A stretch of DNA of 64,000 nt from Gemmatimonadota bacterium (GTDB taxonomy: Bacteria > Gemmatimonadota > Gemmatimonadetes > Gemmatimonadales > Gemmatimonadaceae): positions 62,001-126,000 of the forward strand of contig JAPLKS010000018.1 of assembly GCA_026387915.1 (NCBI GenBank). The letters are read 5' to 3'. The notes under the pieces were generated by a model. It worked only from the letters and a program-made list of their open reading frames with translations, was not told the DNA's origin and did no database searches. The position numbers and the translations under genes were made by a program. Positions 47,302 through 55,454 of this stretch are shown here, piece by piece. Each line of letters begins with the position of its first letter. Position 1 is the first letter of the stretch.

Positions 47302-49289
47302 CCGACGGCGACATGCTTCGCCAGCGCGTGGAGCAAGCCGTTGGGGCGTTGTTTACCATCGAGGCAGAAATCGGCCGAGGCGGTATGGCCGTGGTGTATC
47401 GGGCGCGCGACGTACGGTTGCGCCGACTGGTGGCGCTCAAAGTGCTGCCGCCCGAACTTGCGTTTCGCGAGGATGTAAAGCGCCGATTCCTGCGCGAGGC
47501 GCAGATGGCGGCGCAGTTGTCGCATCCCAACATCGTTCCCATTTACGCGGTGGACGATCTCGACGGCGTCGTGTACTTCGCGATGGGGCTTGTTGAGGGA
47601 GAAACGCTCGCACAGCGCCTACATCGCGCCCCGCGCCCGGACGTGGCCACCGTGCGTCGTGTATTGCGTGAGGTGTGCGAGGCGCTCGCCTACGCGCATT
47701 CGCGGCAGGTGGTGCATCGCGACGTCAAACCTGATAACATTCTCATCGACCAAGAGAGCGGGCGCGCCGTGGTCACCGACTTCGGCATTGCGCGTGCCGC
47801 GGAGGGGGATCAGCGCCTCACCGTCGAAGGAATCGCGGTCGGCACACCCGCGTATATGAGCCCCGAGCAAGCCATGGGCGACCGTGAGGTGGATGGGCGC
47901 TCGGACATCTACGCGCTCGGCGTCGTGGGTTGGCAGATGCTCGCCGGCGAACTGCCGTTTCAAGCGAACAACACCCCCGCCATGCTGATGAAGCACATCA
48001 GTGAGCATCCGCGTCCGCTCAGCGAACTGCGTACGGATCTGCCGCCGAATCTGGTGCATGCCATTGAGCGTGCGATGTCGAAAGGGCGCGGCGACCGCTG
48101 GCCCGACGCCGCCGCGTTTCGCGACGCGCTAGCCGACGATGCGCCGGCCGTCGCTGGCACACCGGCGACGCCATCCGCATCATCGCGCGCACGCGCGCAC
48201 CCACCCACCGCCGGCGTCGTGGAGGTGGACCGTGCGGCCTCGCGCGAAGCTGCACGCGAGTCCGAGCGACCGCCCGACTGGGCGTTCCGAGCCGATACCC
48301 GCGAATACGGACGCGAAGCGCTCCGCGAGTGGCGTGAGCAACAACGGCTCTGGCGCGATCGCGTGCGTGGGGAACGTCGCGACGCGGCCGAGGAGGCGCG
48401 CGATATCGTCGTCGGCGTCTCCGTGGGCGGCCATCGGTTGCGCCGGCGTGAACGCGAAGCGCTCTTCACGCCCGAGGAGCGCGTCCGCAACGTGCAGCGC
48501 TACATGATGCAAACGGGCGTCACCCTCTCGTTCCTCGCCGGCATCAACGCGTTGACCTCGCACTTCCCGTGGGTGCTCTTCCCCGCGTTGGGCATGGGCA
48601 TCTCGCTCGCCTCGCGGATTGGCGGACTGTGGGTGGATGGCATTCCCCTGCGCAAACTGTTCTCGCGCCAGCCGTATGTGCCGCACACGGAATCGGAGCA
48701 CGGACGCGCCCCGCGCCCATTCGCGAGCGCGCCGCAGCTTCCCGCGCCCGACCTCGGCGGCATTCCGCGCGACGTGCTCGAGGGTCCACACGGCGCGGTG
48801 ATTCGTGAGGCCGCCGAGTCGAAGGTCGTCATTGCGGATGTGCTCGCCAAGTTGAGCACGGCCGATCGCGAGATGCTTCCCGCCATTCTCCCGACGGTGG
48901 AGACGCTGGTGGAACGCGTGCGGTCGCTCGCGCAAGATCTGCATCAGCTCGACACCGACGCATCGCCGGAAGCGATTGCGAAGCTCGAGGTGCGGGTGGC
49001 CGATGCAAAAGCGTTGCCGACCGATCCCGCGGTAGAGCGTCGTTTGCAGTTGCTCGAGCGTCAGCTCGCCACGCTGCGAGATCTCGCGTCGCGTCGCGCG
49101 CGGAGCGCCGAACAGCTGGAGAGCGCGTCGCTCGTGCTGCAGACGATGAAGCTCGACCTCCTCAAGCTGCGGTCGAGTGGCAACGACCAGCGGCTCGAGG
49201 CATCGACGGATGCCACGCAGGAAGCGCGCGCGCTGTCGAGCGACATTGGCCGTGTGATTGATGCGGCCAATGAGGTGCGCAAGCTCTAA
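47298..49289 (+). CDS. Membrane Ser/Thr protein kinase, paralogue 2
   Basis: 663 aa. It is a tandem paralogue of the preceding kinase. It has the Gly loop IGRGGMAVVYRAR, Lys48 (VALK), HRDVKPDN (Asp142), DFGIAR and MSPEQ. A charged Arg/Glu-rich segment (about 310-390) leads to a 2TM-like hairpin (GVTLSFLAGINALTSHFPWV, then LFPALGMGISLASRIGGLW), followed by WVDGIPLRKLFSRQP. A long C-terminal coiled coil ends the protein. The order kinase-2TM-coiled coil is the same in both proteins, and the post-membrane motif (WxDGxxxxxxFRQP / WVDGIPLRKLFSRQP) is shared. The GTG at 47298 couples it to kinase 1. Its stop overlaps that of the convergent hydrolase (CTAA). Confidence 0.9.
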   Translation: MTDGDMLRQRVEQAVGALFTIEAEIGRGGMAVVYRARDVRLRRLVALKVLPPELAFREDVKRRFLREAQMAAQLSHPNIVPIYAVDDLDGVVYFAMGLVEGETLAQRLHRAPRPDVATVRRVLREVCEALAYAHSRQVVHRDVKPDNILIDQESGRAVVTDFGIARAAEGDQRLTVEGIAVGTPAYMSPEQAMGDREVDGRSDIYALGVVGWQMLAGELPFQANNTPAMLMKHISEHPRPLSELRTDLPPNLVHAIERAMSKGRGDRWPDAAAFRDALADDAPAVAGTPATPSASSRARAHPPTAGVVEVDRAASREAARESERPPDWAFRADTREYGREALREWREQQRLWRDRVRGERRDAAEEARDIVVGVSVGGHRLRRREREALFTPEERVRNVQRYMMQTGVTLSFLAGINALTSHFPWVLFPALGMGISLASRIGGLWVDGIPLRKLFSRQPYVPHTESEHGRAPRPFASAPQLPAPDLGGIPRDVLEGPHGAVIREAAESKVVIADVLAKLSTADREMLPAILPTVETLVERVRSLAQDLHQLDTDASPEAIAKLEVRVADAKALPTDPAVERRLQLLERQLATLRDLASRRARSAEQLESASLVLQTMKLDLLKLRSSGNDQRLEASTDATQEARALSSDIGRVIDAANEVRKL

Positions 49290-50269
49290 CCGTTGGTCGT
49301 GGGCGACGCCGGGTGTGGTGGCGCTTTTTGGCCGCCATCCAGCGGCGCCGCGCGCCGTAGGAGCGCGACGATGGCGGTGGCCACCCGTTCGGGGGCATCA
49401 ATCGGCGTCATATGCCGTGCGCCGTCCACGACGTCGAGCTCGGCGTTGGGAATCGCTGTGCGGAGCGTTGCGGCCTGGCGCAGTGGGAGCCACGGATCCT
49501 GTGCGCCCCACACGATGGTGGTGGGGAGCTGCAGGGTGCTGAGTCGCGCGGCCTGTGATGACAGCGTCGGGTCTCGCATCGCGCGAAGTTGTGCGGCGAG
49601 TGTCTCGACCCCTAGCCGCTGTGTGTACGGCAGCAGAAAGTGGTCGAGGGCGTGCCGGCCATTTTCGGAATCGGCAAAGCCGCGCAGCGCCGGCCCATGT
49701 ACGAGTCCGGCGAGCAGCCCCGCGCCGGCGAGTCCAGCGAACGGTGTGTGTGCCAGCGCGCGCGCGAGTCGCGCGGCACCGGAAATCCACGCATCGGCCG
49801 TGACGGCATTGATCAGGCAGAGACGCGAGACGCGCTGGGGCGCGCGAAGCGCGAGGTCCAGCGCAACAGCGGCCCCACTGCCGTGGCCGACCACGCAGGC
49901 GTGATCAACCCGGAGTTCGTCGAGCAGCGCGAGCGCACGGTCGGCGTGCGCGTTGGCGGTGAGGAGCGCGCCGACTGCTGGCGCGTCGGCGCGTGACAGC
50001 GCGCCGGCTGCTGGCGCGTCGGCGCGTGACAGTGCGCTGGTGGCAGCGGTGCGTAGCGCCGAACCCGAGAGGCCGTCGCTCCGTCCCGAGCCGAACTGAT
50101 CGACGACGATCAGCCGGTGTCCATCTGGAATGAGCGGCACGACTCTGTGCCACAGATGGGAGGTCCCCGGGAACCCGTGCAGAAAAAGCACCGGCTCTCC
50201 CACTCCACGCGTTCCCGCGGCGAAGTAGTAGAGCCGTTGCCCCCCAAGGTCCACAAACTCGCCGCGCAT
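49286..50269 (-). CDS. Alpha/beta hydrolase
   Basis: 327 aa. It is a typical alpha/beta-hydrolase-fold protein: oxyanion region VLFLHGFPGTSHLWHRVV, strand RLIVVDQFGSGRSDG, nucleophile elbow VVGHGSGAAVALDLA (GHGSG), acid in VWGAQDPWLPL and the final His in VDGARHMTPIDAPE. All triad elements are present, and haloalkane dehalogenase- or esterase-like chemistry is possible; the substrate is unknown. The region before the nucleophile contains two near-identical 11-residue units (ALSRADAPA..G) from a 33-bp duplication at 49965-50030. The ATG at 50269 fits the family; a longer start at 50320 is less likely. Confidence 0.85.
   Translation of the reverse strand: MRGEFVDLGGQRLYYFAAGTRGVGEPVLFLHGFPGTSHLWHRVVPLIPDGHRLIVVDQFGSGRSDGLSGSALRTAATSALSRADAPAAGALSRADAPAVGALLTANAHADRALALLDELRVDHACVVGHGSGAAVALDLALRAPQRVSRLCLINAVTADAWISGAARLARALAHTPFAGLAGAGLLAGLVHGPALRGFADSENGRHALDHFLLPYTQRLGVETLAAQLRAMRDPTLSSQAARLSTLQLPTTIVWGAQDPWLPLRQAATLRTAIPNAELDVVDGARHMTPIDAPERVATAIVALLRRAAPLDGGQKAPPHPASPTTNG
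49965..50030. repeat. 33-bp tandem duplication inside the hydrolase gene
   Basis: Positions 49965-49997 and 49998-50030 are identical except for one base (A/G at 49973/50006). Being a multiple of three, the duplication keeps the frame and adds 11 residues to a loop before the nucleophile strand. The near-identity implies a recent event. Confidence 0.85.
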
Positions 50270-50465
50270 GGTGTCAACATCGTGACGGTTGGCCCACGAG
50301 ACAAGCGCCAGTGGTAACAAATTTGGCAGTTTGCGACTGCTTTTATGTACGAAAAACAGCCAGTTTGGGCTAGCGGAAACGGCGAATTACTGTATCGTAT
50401 GTGGTGCGACACACTTTATAGGGCAACTGCTGCGTGAGTGGTCGCCGTAAGCGCCGTGGTCGGTA

Positions 50466-51662
50466 GTGGTAAGTTGTTGCTGGACAACATCTTGCAATGG
50501 ACTGTTCGACTTGACGCTCCCTACAATTCCTCTCGCCTCAGTTTTCCCGCCGCCACCTGCTCCCCCAGAGCCGGTTCGCTTTCCGTTGCGCTGGCTGCTG
50601 GATAATGCGTCACCATCTGTTCAGTATCGCGCCATCATCGACGTTGCCAATCTTGGTGGCCGCGTTGGGCCGGAGCTGGCCAACCTGCCGTATGCCGCGC
50701 GACGCGCGCTCGAACTGGCCGTGGGGCAGTCGGCTGATGGCATTTGGAACGCCAAAATGCTTTCCGTACCGACCAAGAGCTCGGACGGGTTCGAGGGCGT
50801 CGGCACCATTCAGGCGGCGCACCGGTTGATCGAGTCTGGCTGGGACAAGGATTCGCCGCCGTTCTATCACGCTCGGCGCACCTTGTTCCGCTTGCTCGCC
50901 GAAGACGACGACCCGACGCTGTTGTATGAGTTGGCGCCGAAGGCCGGCGCGCGCGGCGGCAAGCCGGACGAAGAACAGGTCTCGCATCTCCGTCAAACGC
51001 TGCGCGAGGCGGCGGGCGCGGTGCTGGCCAAAGCGGGATATGAAGCCGATCCGCGTCTACGCGGTGCGGCCCGTCGCACCATTGATCGCATCGCGGATTT
51101 CCTGCGATCGCCGGCCGCCGAAAAACCGTGGGTGCGCGTGGGGAACCAGCAGGTGCTGGCCCTCGAGGCGTATCCGCCCTCGGTGTACGCGTTGCAGATG
51201 TTCGCGTACATGCCGCTGTTCCGCACCGAGAACTACGACAAGATGGAGCTGATCTACAAGTGGATCACGCGTCCAATGCCGCGGCAGGAACCGTTGCAGC
51301 TATTCGGAAAAAAAATGCTGCCGATTCCCAACGCCGTGCTCGGTGATCCACTGCCGCATCGCAACGCCGTGGAAGACGACGTACCGGCCGCTATCGCCTG
51401 GCTCGAGACCATGGCGCGGCTGGGATTCCTCAAGCGTCACGAGACGTGGCTCAAGATGTACGAGCGTTTTGTGGACGACTGCGGACGCGATGGCGTCTGG
51501 CATCCGCACAAGGGATTGGTCATGCCTCGTTCCGCGGCACCCTGGGTGTGGCCGTTCTATCCCCTCGAGTCGGGCAGCGGCGGAGACGAGCGCTGGGCTG
51601 ACATCACGTTCCGCATCGGGCTGATCGCGAAGCTCCTCGGCCGCGGCGTCACGCTGGTCTAG
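50466..51662 (+). CDS. Hypothetical protein, possible alpha/alpha-toroid fold
   Basis: Up to 398 aa. The start is uncertain: GTG at 50466 or TTG at 50511; the protein-like part begins near RFPLRWLLDNASPSVQYRAI. Helical repeats with aromatic and SADGIWNA-type turns (QSADGIWNAKM, GRDGVWHPHKG) resemble terpene-cyclase/prenyltransferase-like alpha-toroid barrels, but no DxDD or metal motif is visible, so I assign no function. There is no signal peptide or membrane segment. It precedes the next hydrolase by 4 bp, and the two are likely co-transcribed. The 196 bp upstream, divergent from the 50269 gene, holds no other gene. Confidence 0.65.
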   Translation: MVSCCWTTSCNGLFDLTLPTIPLASVFPPPPAPPEPVRFPLRWLLDNASPSVQYRAIIDVANLGGRVGPELANLPYAARRALELAVGQSADGIWNAKMLSVPTKSSDGFEGVGTIQAAHRLIESGWDKDSPPFYHARRTLFRLLAEDDDPTLLYELAPKAGARGGKPDEEQVSHLRQTLREAAGAVLAKAGYEADPRLRGAARRTIDRIADFLRSPAAEKPWVRVGNQQVLALEAYPPSVYALQMFAYMPLFRTENYDKMELIYKWITRPMPRQEPLQLFGKKMLPIPNAVLGDPLPHRNAVEDDVPAAIAWLETMARLGFLKRHETWLKMYERFVDDCGRDGVWHPHKGLVMPRSAAPWVWPFYPLESGSGGDERWADITFRIGLIAKLLGRGVTLV

Positions 51663-51666
51663 TCGC

Positions 51667-52548
51667 GTGGCTCCTCGCGAGCGGCTTCTGCCGGCCGAGT
51701 GGTATCCGGCGGGCCACGCGGGAATCGACGTGTCGCGCGTGGCGTTGGGCGACGGCGTGTCGTTGCGCGTGCTGAGTTCAGGGCCCGCCGATGGACCGCC
51801 CGTGTTGCTCGTGCACGGGTGGGCGATCACCGCCTACCTGTGGCGCCACACGATTCCCGCACTCGCGGCCGCCGGCTACCGCGTGTACGCCATCGATCTT
51901 CCGGGTTGCGGACTCAGCGACGCGCCGACGGCGCCGGGAAGCTACACACTCGACACGATGGCTACGCGCATCACGCGATTGCTGGACGCGCTGCACATCG
52001 AGGCCGCGCCGATTGTGGCGCAGTCGCTCGGCGCGCGCGTCGCATTTGAGGTCGCACGTCGGGCACCGGCGCGCGTACCGCGCCTCGCGCTCTATGGCCC
52101 GGTTGGTTTTGGCGACATTCCGCCGGCGCGCGTCTTCATGCCGTTCATTCCGCGGCTGCCGGGCGCACTGCCCTCGTTGTTCGTGACACGCGAAATGGTG
52201 GATTTTGTGCAACGTCGCGTGCACGGCAAAAACGAATGGTTCACCGAGCGCGACACCGACGAATACTGGGCGCCCACGCAGTTTCCCGACGTGGTGCGCG
52301 CGCAGTTGCAAATGCTCGCCGAGTTCACGTGGGAGCCACACGAGGAGCAGCTGCTCGCGACGTTCAACACACCAACCATGGTGGTGTTTGGCACCGCGGA
52401 CGCGACGGTGAGGCCCGTGCAGGCGGAGCAGTTAGTGCGCGCGATGCCGCATGGGCGGATGGTGTGGATTGAAGGCGGCGGCCACGTGGTGATGGAGGAG
52501 TTGCCGGAGCAGGTGAACGCCGACTTGCTCGGTTTCTTGGCGGGCTGA
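51667..52548 (+). CDS. Alpha/beta hydrolase with AQSLG nucleophile elbow
   Basis: 293 aa from a GTG at 51667. Fold landmarks are VLLVHGWAITAYLWRH, YAIDLPGCGLSDAP, the nucleophile region PIVAQSLGARVAFEVA, the acid in VVFGTADATVRP and the His in EGGGHVVMEELPEQV. The elbow reads A-x-S-x-G instead of G-x-S-x-G, which is tolerated in some families. The function may be esterase or C-C hydrolase; the substrate is unknown. It is coupled to the preceding unknown protein by a 4-bp gap. Confidence 0.85.
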   Translation: MAPRERLLPAEWYPAGHAGIDVSRVALGDGVSLRVLSSGPADGPPVLLVHGWAITAYLWRHTIPALAAAGYRVYAIDLPGCGLSDAPTAPGSYTLDTMATRITRLLDALHIEAAPIVAQSLGARVAFEVARRAPARVPRLALYGPVGFGDIPPARVFMPFIPRLPGALPSLFVTREMVDFVQRRVHGKNEWFTERDTDEYWAPTQFPDVVRAQLQMLAEFTWEPHEEQLLATFNTPTMVVFGTADATVRPVQAEQLVRAMPHGRMVWIEGGGHVVMEELPEQVNADLLGFLAG

Positions 52549-52695
52549 GGGAGCGCGTTCGCTTTGTGAGGGGTGGCGGGGTAGCTTTCGGCCTGTGGGA
52601 TGTGCCGTGCGGAAAGAAGTGGCCGCCGGGTCCTGCCGGGCCGATGCTCCGACTCGCGGAGACATTGGCTCACCGAAGCCAACACCCGAGTCGAG

Positions 52696-54033
52696 ATGAC
52701 CATCAAGAAAGCCCCGTCGCGTGGCGCGCGGAAAGCCGCCGCGCCTGCTACGGCATCCAAAGCTGCTACGCCGTCCAAATCCAAGGCAGCCACGGCTGCC
52801 GCCAAATCATCGGTCACGGCCATTGCCGCGGACGAGATGCCAGCGCCGATCATCGCCGCCGCGACCTCGGACGGTTCGCTCGCCGCCGCTGAAGCGGCGA
52901 CGGTTGGCACCAAGTTCTCCGATCTCGGATTGTCGGCGCCGATGCTCAGCGCACTCGCCGACGCAGGCTACAAGCACCCGACACCCATTCAGGAACAGGC
53001 GGTGCCGCTCGCGCTGCGCGGACGCGATCTCATAGGGCTCGCGCAAACGGGCACGGGCAAGACCGCAGCCTTCACCATTCCGATCATCGAACGATTGCTC
53101 GGCGGCCCGCACCGCACGAGAGCGCTCATTCTCACACCGACGCGCGAGTTGTGCGTGCAGGTGGAAGAAAGCTTCAAGAAGTACGGCATTCACTCTGGGC
53201 TCGAAGTGATTCCAGTGTACGGCGGCGTGGGCTACGATCCGCAGACCAAGGCGCTGCGCGGTGGGGTAGACGTGGTGGTGGCAACGCCCGGCCGTTTGCT
53301 CGACCATCTGGAGAAGGGCAACGTGGTGTTCGATGAGCTCGAAGTGCTCGTGCTCGACGAAGCCGACCGTATGCTCGACATGGGTTTTGCTCCGCAGATC
53401 AATCGCATTGTGGCGCAGATCCACCCGTACCGGCAGACGCTGCTCTTCAGTGCGACGATGCCGCCCGAAGTTGAAGCGCTCGCCCGCAAGTATCTGCGCA
53501 AGCCGCAGGTGGTGCAGGTGGGACGTCGCTCCGGTGCCGCGACCACGGTGCAGCACTACGTGTATCCGTGCCCCAAAGAAAAGAAGAGCGCGCTCCTCAC
53601 CGAGTTGCTCAAGTCCAAGGCCATGGACTCGGTACTCGTCTTTACGCGTACCAAGCACGGCGCCGACCGCGTGGTGAAGCACCTCGAGCGTGAAGGCATC
53701 AAGGCGGGCGCGATGCACGCCGATAAAACGCAGGGGCAGCGCACGCAGGCGCTCGAAGATTTCAAGAGTGGCAAGGTGCGCGTGCTGGTGGCCACCGACA
53801 TTGCGCAGCGCGGACTCGACATCTCGGGCATCACGCACGTCATCAACTACGACGTGCCGCAACAGGCCGAGGATTACGTGCACCGCATTGGCCGTACGGG
53901 GCGCGCGGCCTCGACCGGCGACGCCTACACCTTCATGTGCGCCGACGAAATTGCGATGGTGCGCACGGTGGAGCGCGTGATTGCGCAGCAGATTCCGCGT
54001 ATCAGTGTGCCGGGGTACGACTTCGGCACCTGA
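52696..54033 (+). CDS. DEAD-box RNA helicase
   Basis: 445 aa. An Ala/Lys/Thr-rich N-terminal extension (about 1-75) precedes the helicase core: Q motif region KFSDLGLSAPMLSALADAGY...TPIQEQAVPLAL, motif I AQTGTGKTAAF, PTRELCVQVE, TPGRLLDH, DEADRMLDMGF, SAT, VFTRTKHGADRVVKHLE, DIAQRGLDISGITHVINYD and HRIGRTGRA. It is of the RhlE/CsdA type, acting in ribosome assembly or RNA decay. There is only a short tail after the core. The ATG at 52696 has GAG just before it. A 6-bp hairpin (TTGGCT/AGCCAA, 52665-52682) lies in the leader. Confidence 0.93.
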   Translation: MTIKKAPSRGARKAAAPATASKAATPSKSKAATAAAKSSVTAIAADEMPAPIIAAATSDGSLAAAEAATVGTKFSDLGLSAPMLSALADAGYKHPTPIQEQAVPLALRGRDLIGLAQTGTGKTAAFTIPIIERLLGGPHRTRALILTPTRELCVQVEESFKKYGIHSGLEVIPVYGGVGYDPQTKALRGGVDVVVATPGRLLDHLEKGNVVFDELEVLVLDEADRMLDMGFAPQINRIVAQIHPYRQTLLFSATMPPEVEALARKYLRKPQVVQVGRRSGAATTVQHYVYPCPKEKKSALLTELLKSKAMDSVLVFTRTKHGADRVVKHLEREGIKAGAMHADKTQGQRTQALEDFKSGKVRVLVATDIAQRGLDISGITHVINYDVPQQAEDYVHRIGRTGRAASTGDAYTFMCADEIAMVRTVERVIAQQIPRISVPGYDFGT

Positions 54034-54035
54034 CG

Positions 54036-54458
54036 TTAGCGCACGCGTCCGAGCCGCGACACGACGATCGTGTCGGCTCGGGTGCCGCGCCGCACAATGA
54101 CCGTGGTGTTGGCCGCCCCCCAGCCGAGGCCGGTGGGGGCGTAGGTGACGCTGTCGCGCGTGGCGCTCAGCGTTGCGCCCCGTCCGCGCGCCACGTCTCG
54201 CGCAAACAGCACGTCGCTGTTACTCACCACCCGCACGCGGCCAGTGCTGTCCGCGACCACGGATACGTAATCGCCACGCCGCACGGCTTGATCGCGCGCC
54301 ACGGCAAAAGCGAGGCGTACATCTTGGACGGCCCCACGGAGCGCGAGGCGGTCTACGGTGGTGCGGATGCGCGGCACCGTGATCCCCGTGGCAATGCCGG
54401 CCACCGCGAGCACGAGCGATAGTTCGATGAGTGTGGCACCGGAGCGCGTAGCGCGCAC
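54036..54458 (-). CDS. Type IV pilin/GspH-like pseudopilin
   Basis: 140 aa from a GTG at 54458, with GGGAG upstream on this strand. The N-terminus shows the prepilin peptidase motif G|ATLIELSLVLAVAGIATGI (Glu at +5), followed by a helix and a beta-rich globular part, the size and layout of GspH/FimT minor pseudopilins. It would be processed by a prepilin peptidase encoded elsewhere. It stands alone, with no secretion or pilus genes nearby. It is convergent with the helicase gene, separated by 2 bp. Confidence 0.8.
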   Translation of the reverse strand: MRATRSGATLIELSLVLAVAGIATGITVPRIRTTVDRLALRGAVQDVRLAFAVARDQAVRRGDYVSVVADSTGRVRVVSNSDVLFARDVARGRGATLSATRDSVTYAPTGLGWGAANTTVIVRRGTRADTIVVSRLGRVR

Positions 54459-54581
54459 GACTGACTCCCGTCGAGGACGCGACCGATATACGTTCCCGCT
54501 AGGGCAGGACTGTCATCATTGCATCGCACCACGCGGCCAAACAGCGCCGCGGCGCGATGGTCATTTTTGCGAGGAGTTGTC

Positions 54582-54836
54582 ATGTTGGACACAGCGCGCC
54601 TCCGCCTGATGCTCGTGCTCGCCGGCGCGAGCGCCGCGAGCGGCTGCCTGCGCAATCCCAAGGCGGAAGCCGCGCAGCTCGAGCTCAATGTGCAGGTCAC
54701 CGACGCGATCAACGAAATACGCATTGAGTCCGGTGAGTTGCACGGCACCATCGACTCATTGCGCATGGTGATTGCCAAGCAGGACACCACCCTCCAGCGC
54801 TTAGCCGCGGTGACGGGCGTGCCGGTCGTCAAGTGA
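54582..54836 (+). CDS. Small coiled-coil lipoprotein
   Basis: 84 aa. GAGGAG at 54571-54576 supports the ATG at 54582. The signal peptide MLDTARLRLMLVLAGASAASGC ends in a lipobox (ASGC). The mature 60 residues form one amphipathic helix with heptad-like spacing (AAQLELNVQVTDAINEIRIE and IDSLRMVIAKQDTTLQRLAA), like Lpp-type or outer-membrane spacer proteins. It is coupled to the SGNH hydrolase by a GTGA overlap. Confidence 0.7.
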   Translation: MLDTARLRLMLVLAGASAASGCLRNPKAEAAQLELNVQVTDAINEIRIESGELHGTIDSLRMVIAKQDTTLQRLAAVTGVPVVK

Positions 54837-55432
54837 CCCGACGGTTTTTAGCACTCGGCGATTCCTACACCATCGGCGAGGGTGTTGCCGAGTCAGGCCG
54901 ATGGCCGATGCAGCTGGCGGCGGCGCTTTCCGCCGACGGATTGGCGCTGGCGTCGCCGGAGATCATTGCGGTCACTGGGTGGACGACCGATGAACTCGAC
55001 GCCGCCATCACCAGTGTGGCGCCTCAGGGATCGTACGCGCTCGTGACGCTCTCCATTGGCGTCAACAATCAATTCCGCGGCCGCTCACTCGTGGAGTACG
55101 AAACGCAGTTCTCGGCACTCTTGATGCGCGCGGCTGGCTTCGCCGAGCGCGTGGCGGAGCGGGTGCTCGTGCTCTCGATTCCCGACTGGAGCGTGACTCC
55201 CTTTGCCGAGGGGCGCGACCGAGCGAGCATTGCATTTGAGATTGATGCGTTCAATGCGGCGGCGCGCGACATCGTGTGGGAAGCGGGGGCCGTGTGGGTG
55301 GACGTCACCGGCATTTCGCGCGAGCCACACGATGGTTGGCTTGCGGCCGACGGCCTGCATCCATCCGCCGAGCAGTACGCGCAGTGGGCAGCGCGTGCGC
55401 TCCCACTCGCGCGCCGCGCAATCGCGCCCTGA
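54833..55432 (+). CDS. SGNH/GDSL-family hydrolase
   Basis: 199 aa. Block I contains the nucleophile Ser in FLALGDSYTIGEG, block III is IGVNNQFRG (Asn), and block V is DGLHPSAEQYAQW (Asp and His), so the SGNH set is complete. The Gly of block II probably lies in AVTGWTTDEL. Typical activities are esterase, acyl-thioesterase or lipase; the substrate is unknown. There is no signal peptide. The GTG at 54833 is fixed by overlap with the lipoprotein stop. The convergent M20 gene ends 22 bp away. Confidence 0.88.
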   Translation: MTRRFLALGDSYTIGEGVAESGRWPMQLAAALSADGLALASPEIIAVTGWTTDELDAAITSVAPQGSYALVTLSIGVNNQFRGRSLVEYETQFSALLMRAAGFAERVAERVLVLSIPDWSVTPFAEGRDRASIAFEIDAFNAAARDIVWEAGAVWVDVTGISREPHDGWLAADGLHPSAEQYAQWAARALPLARRAIAP

Positions 55433-55454
55433 GTGATTTTGGGCGCGACGCGGG

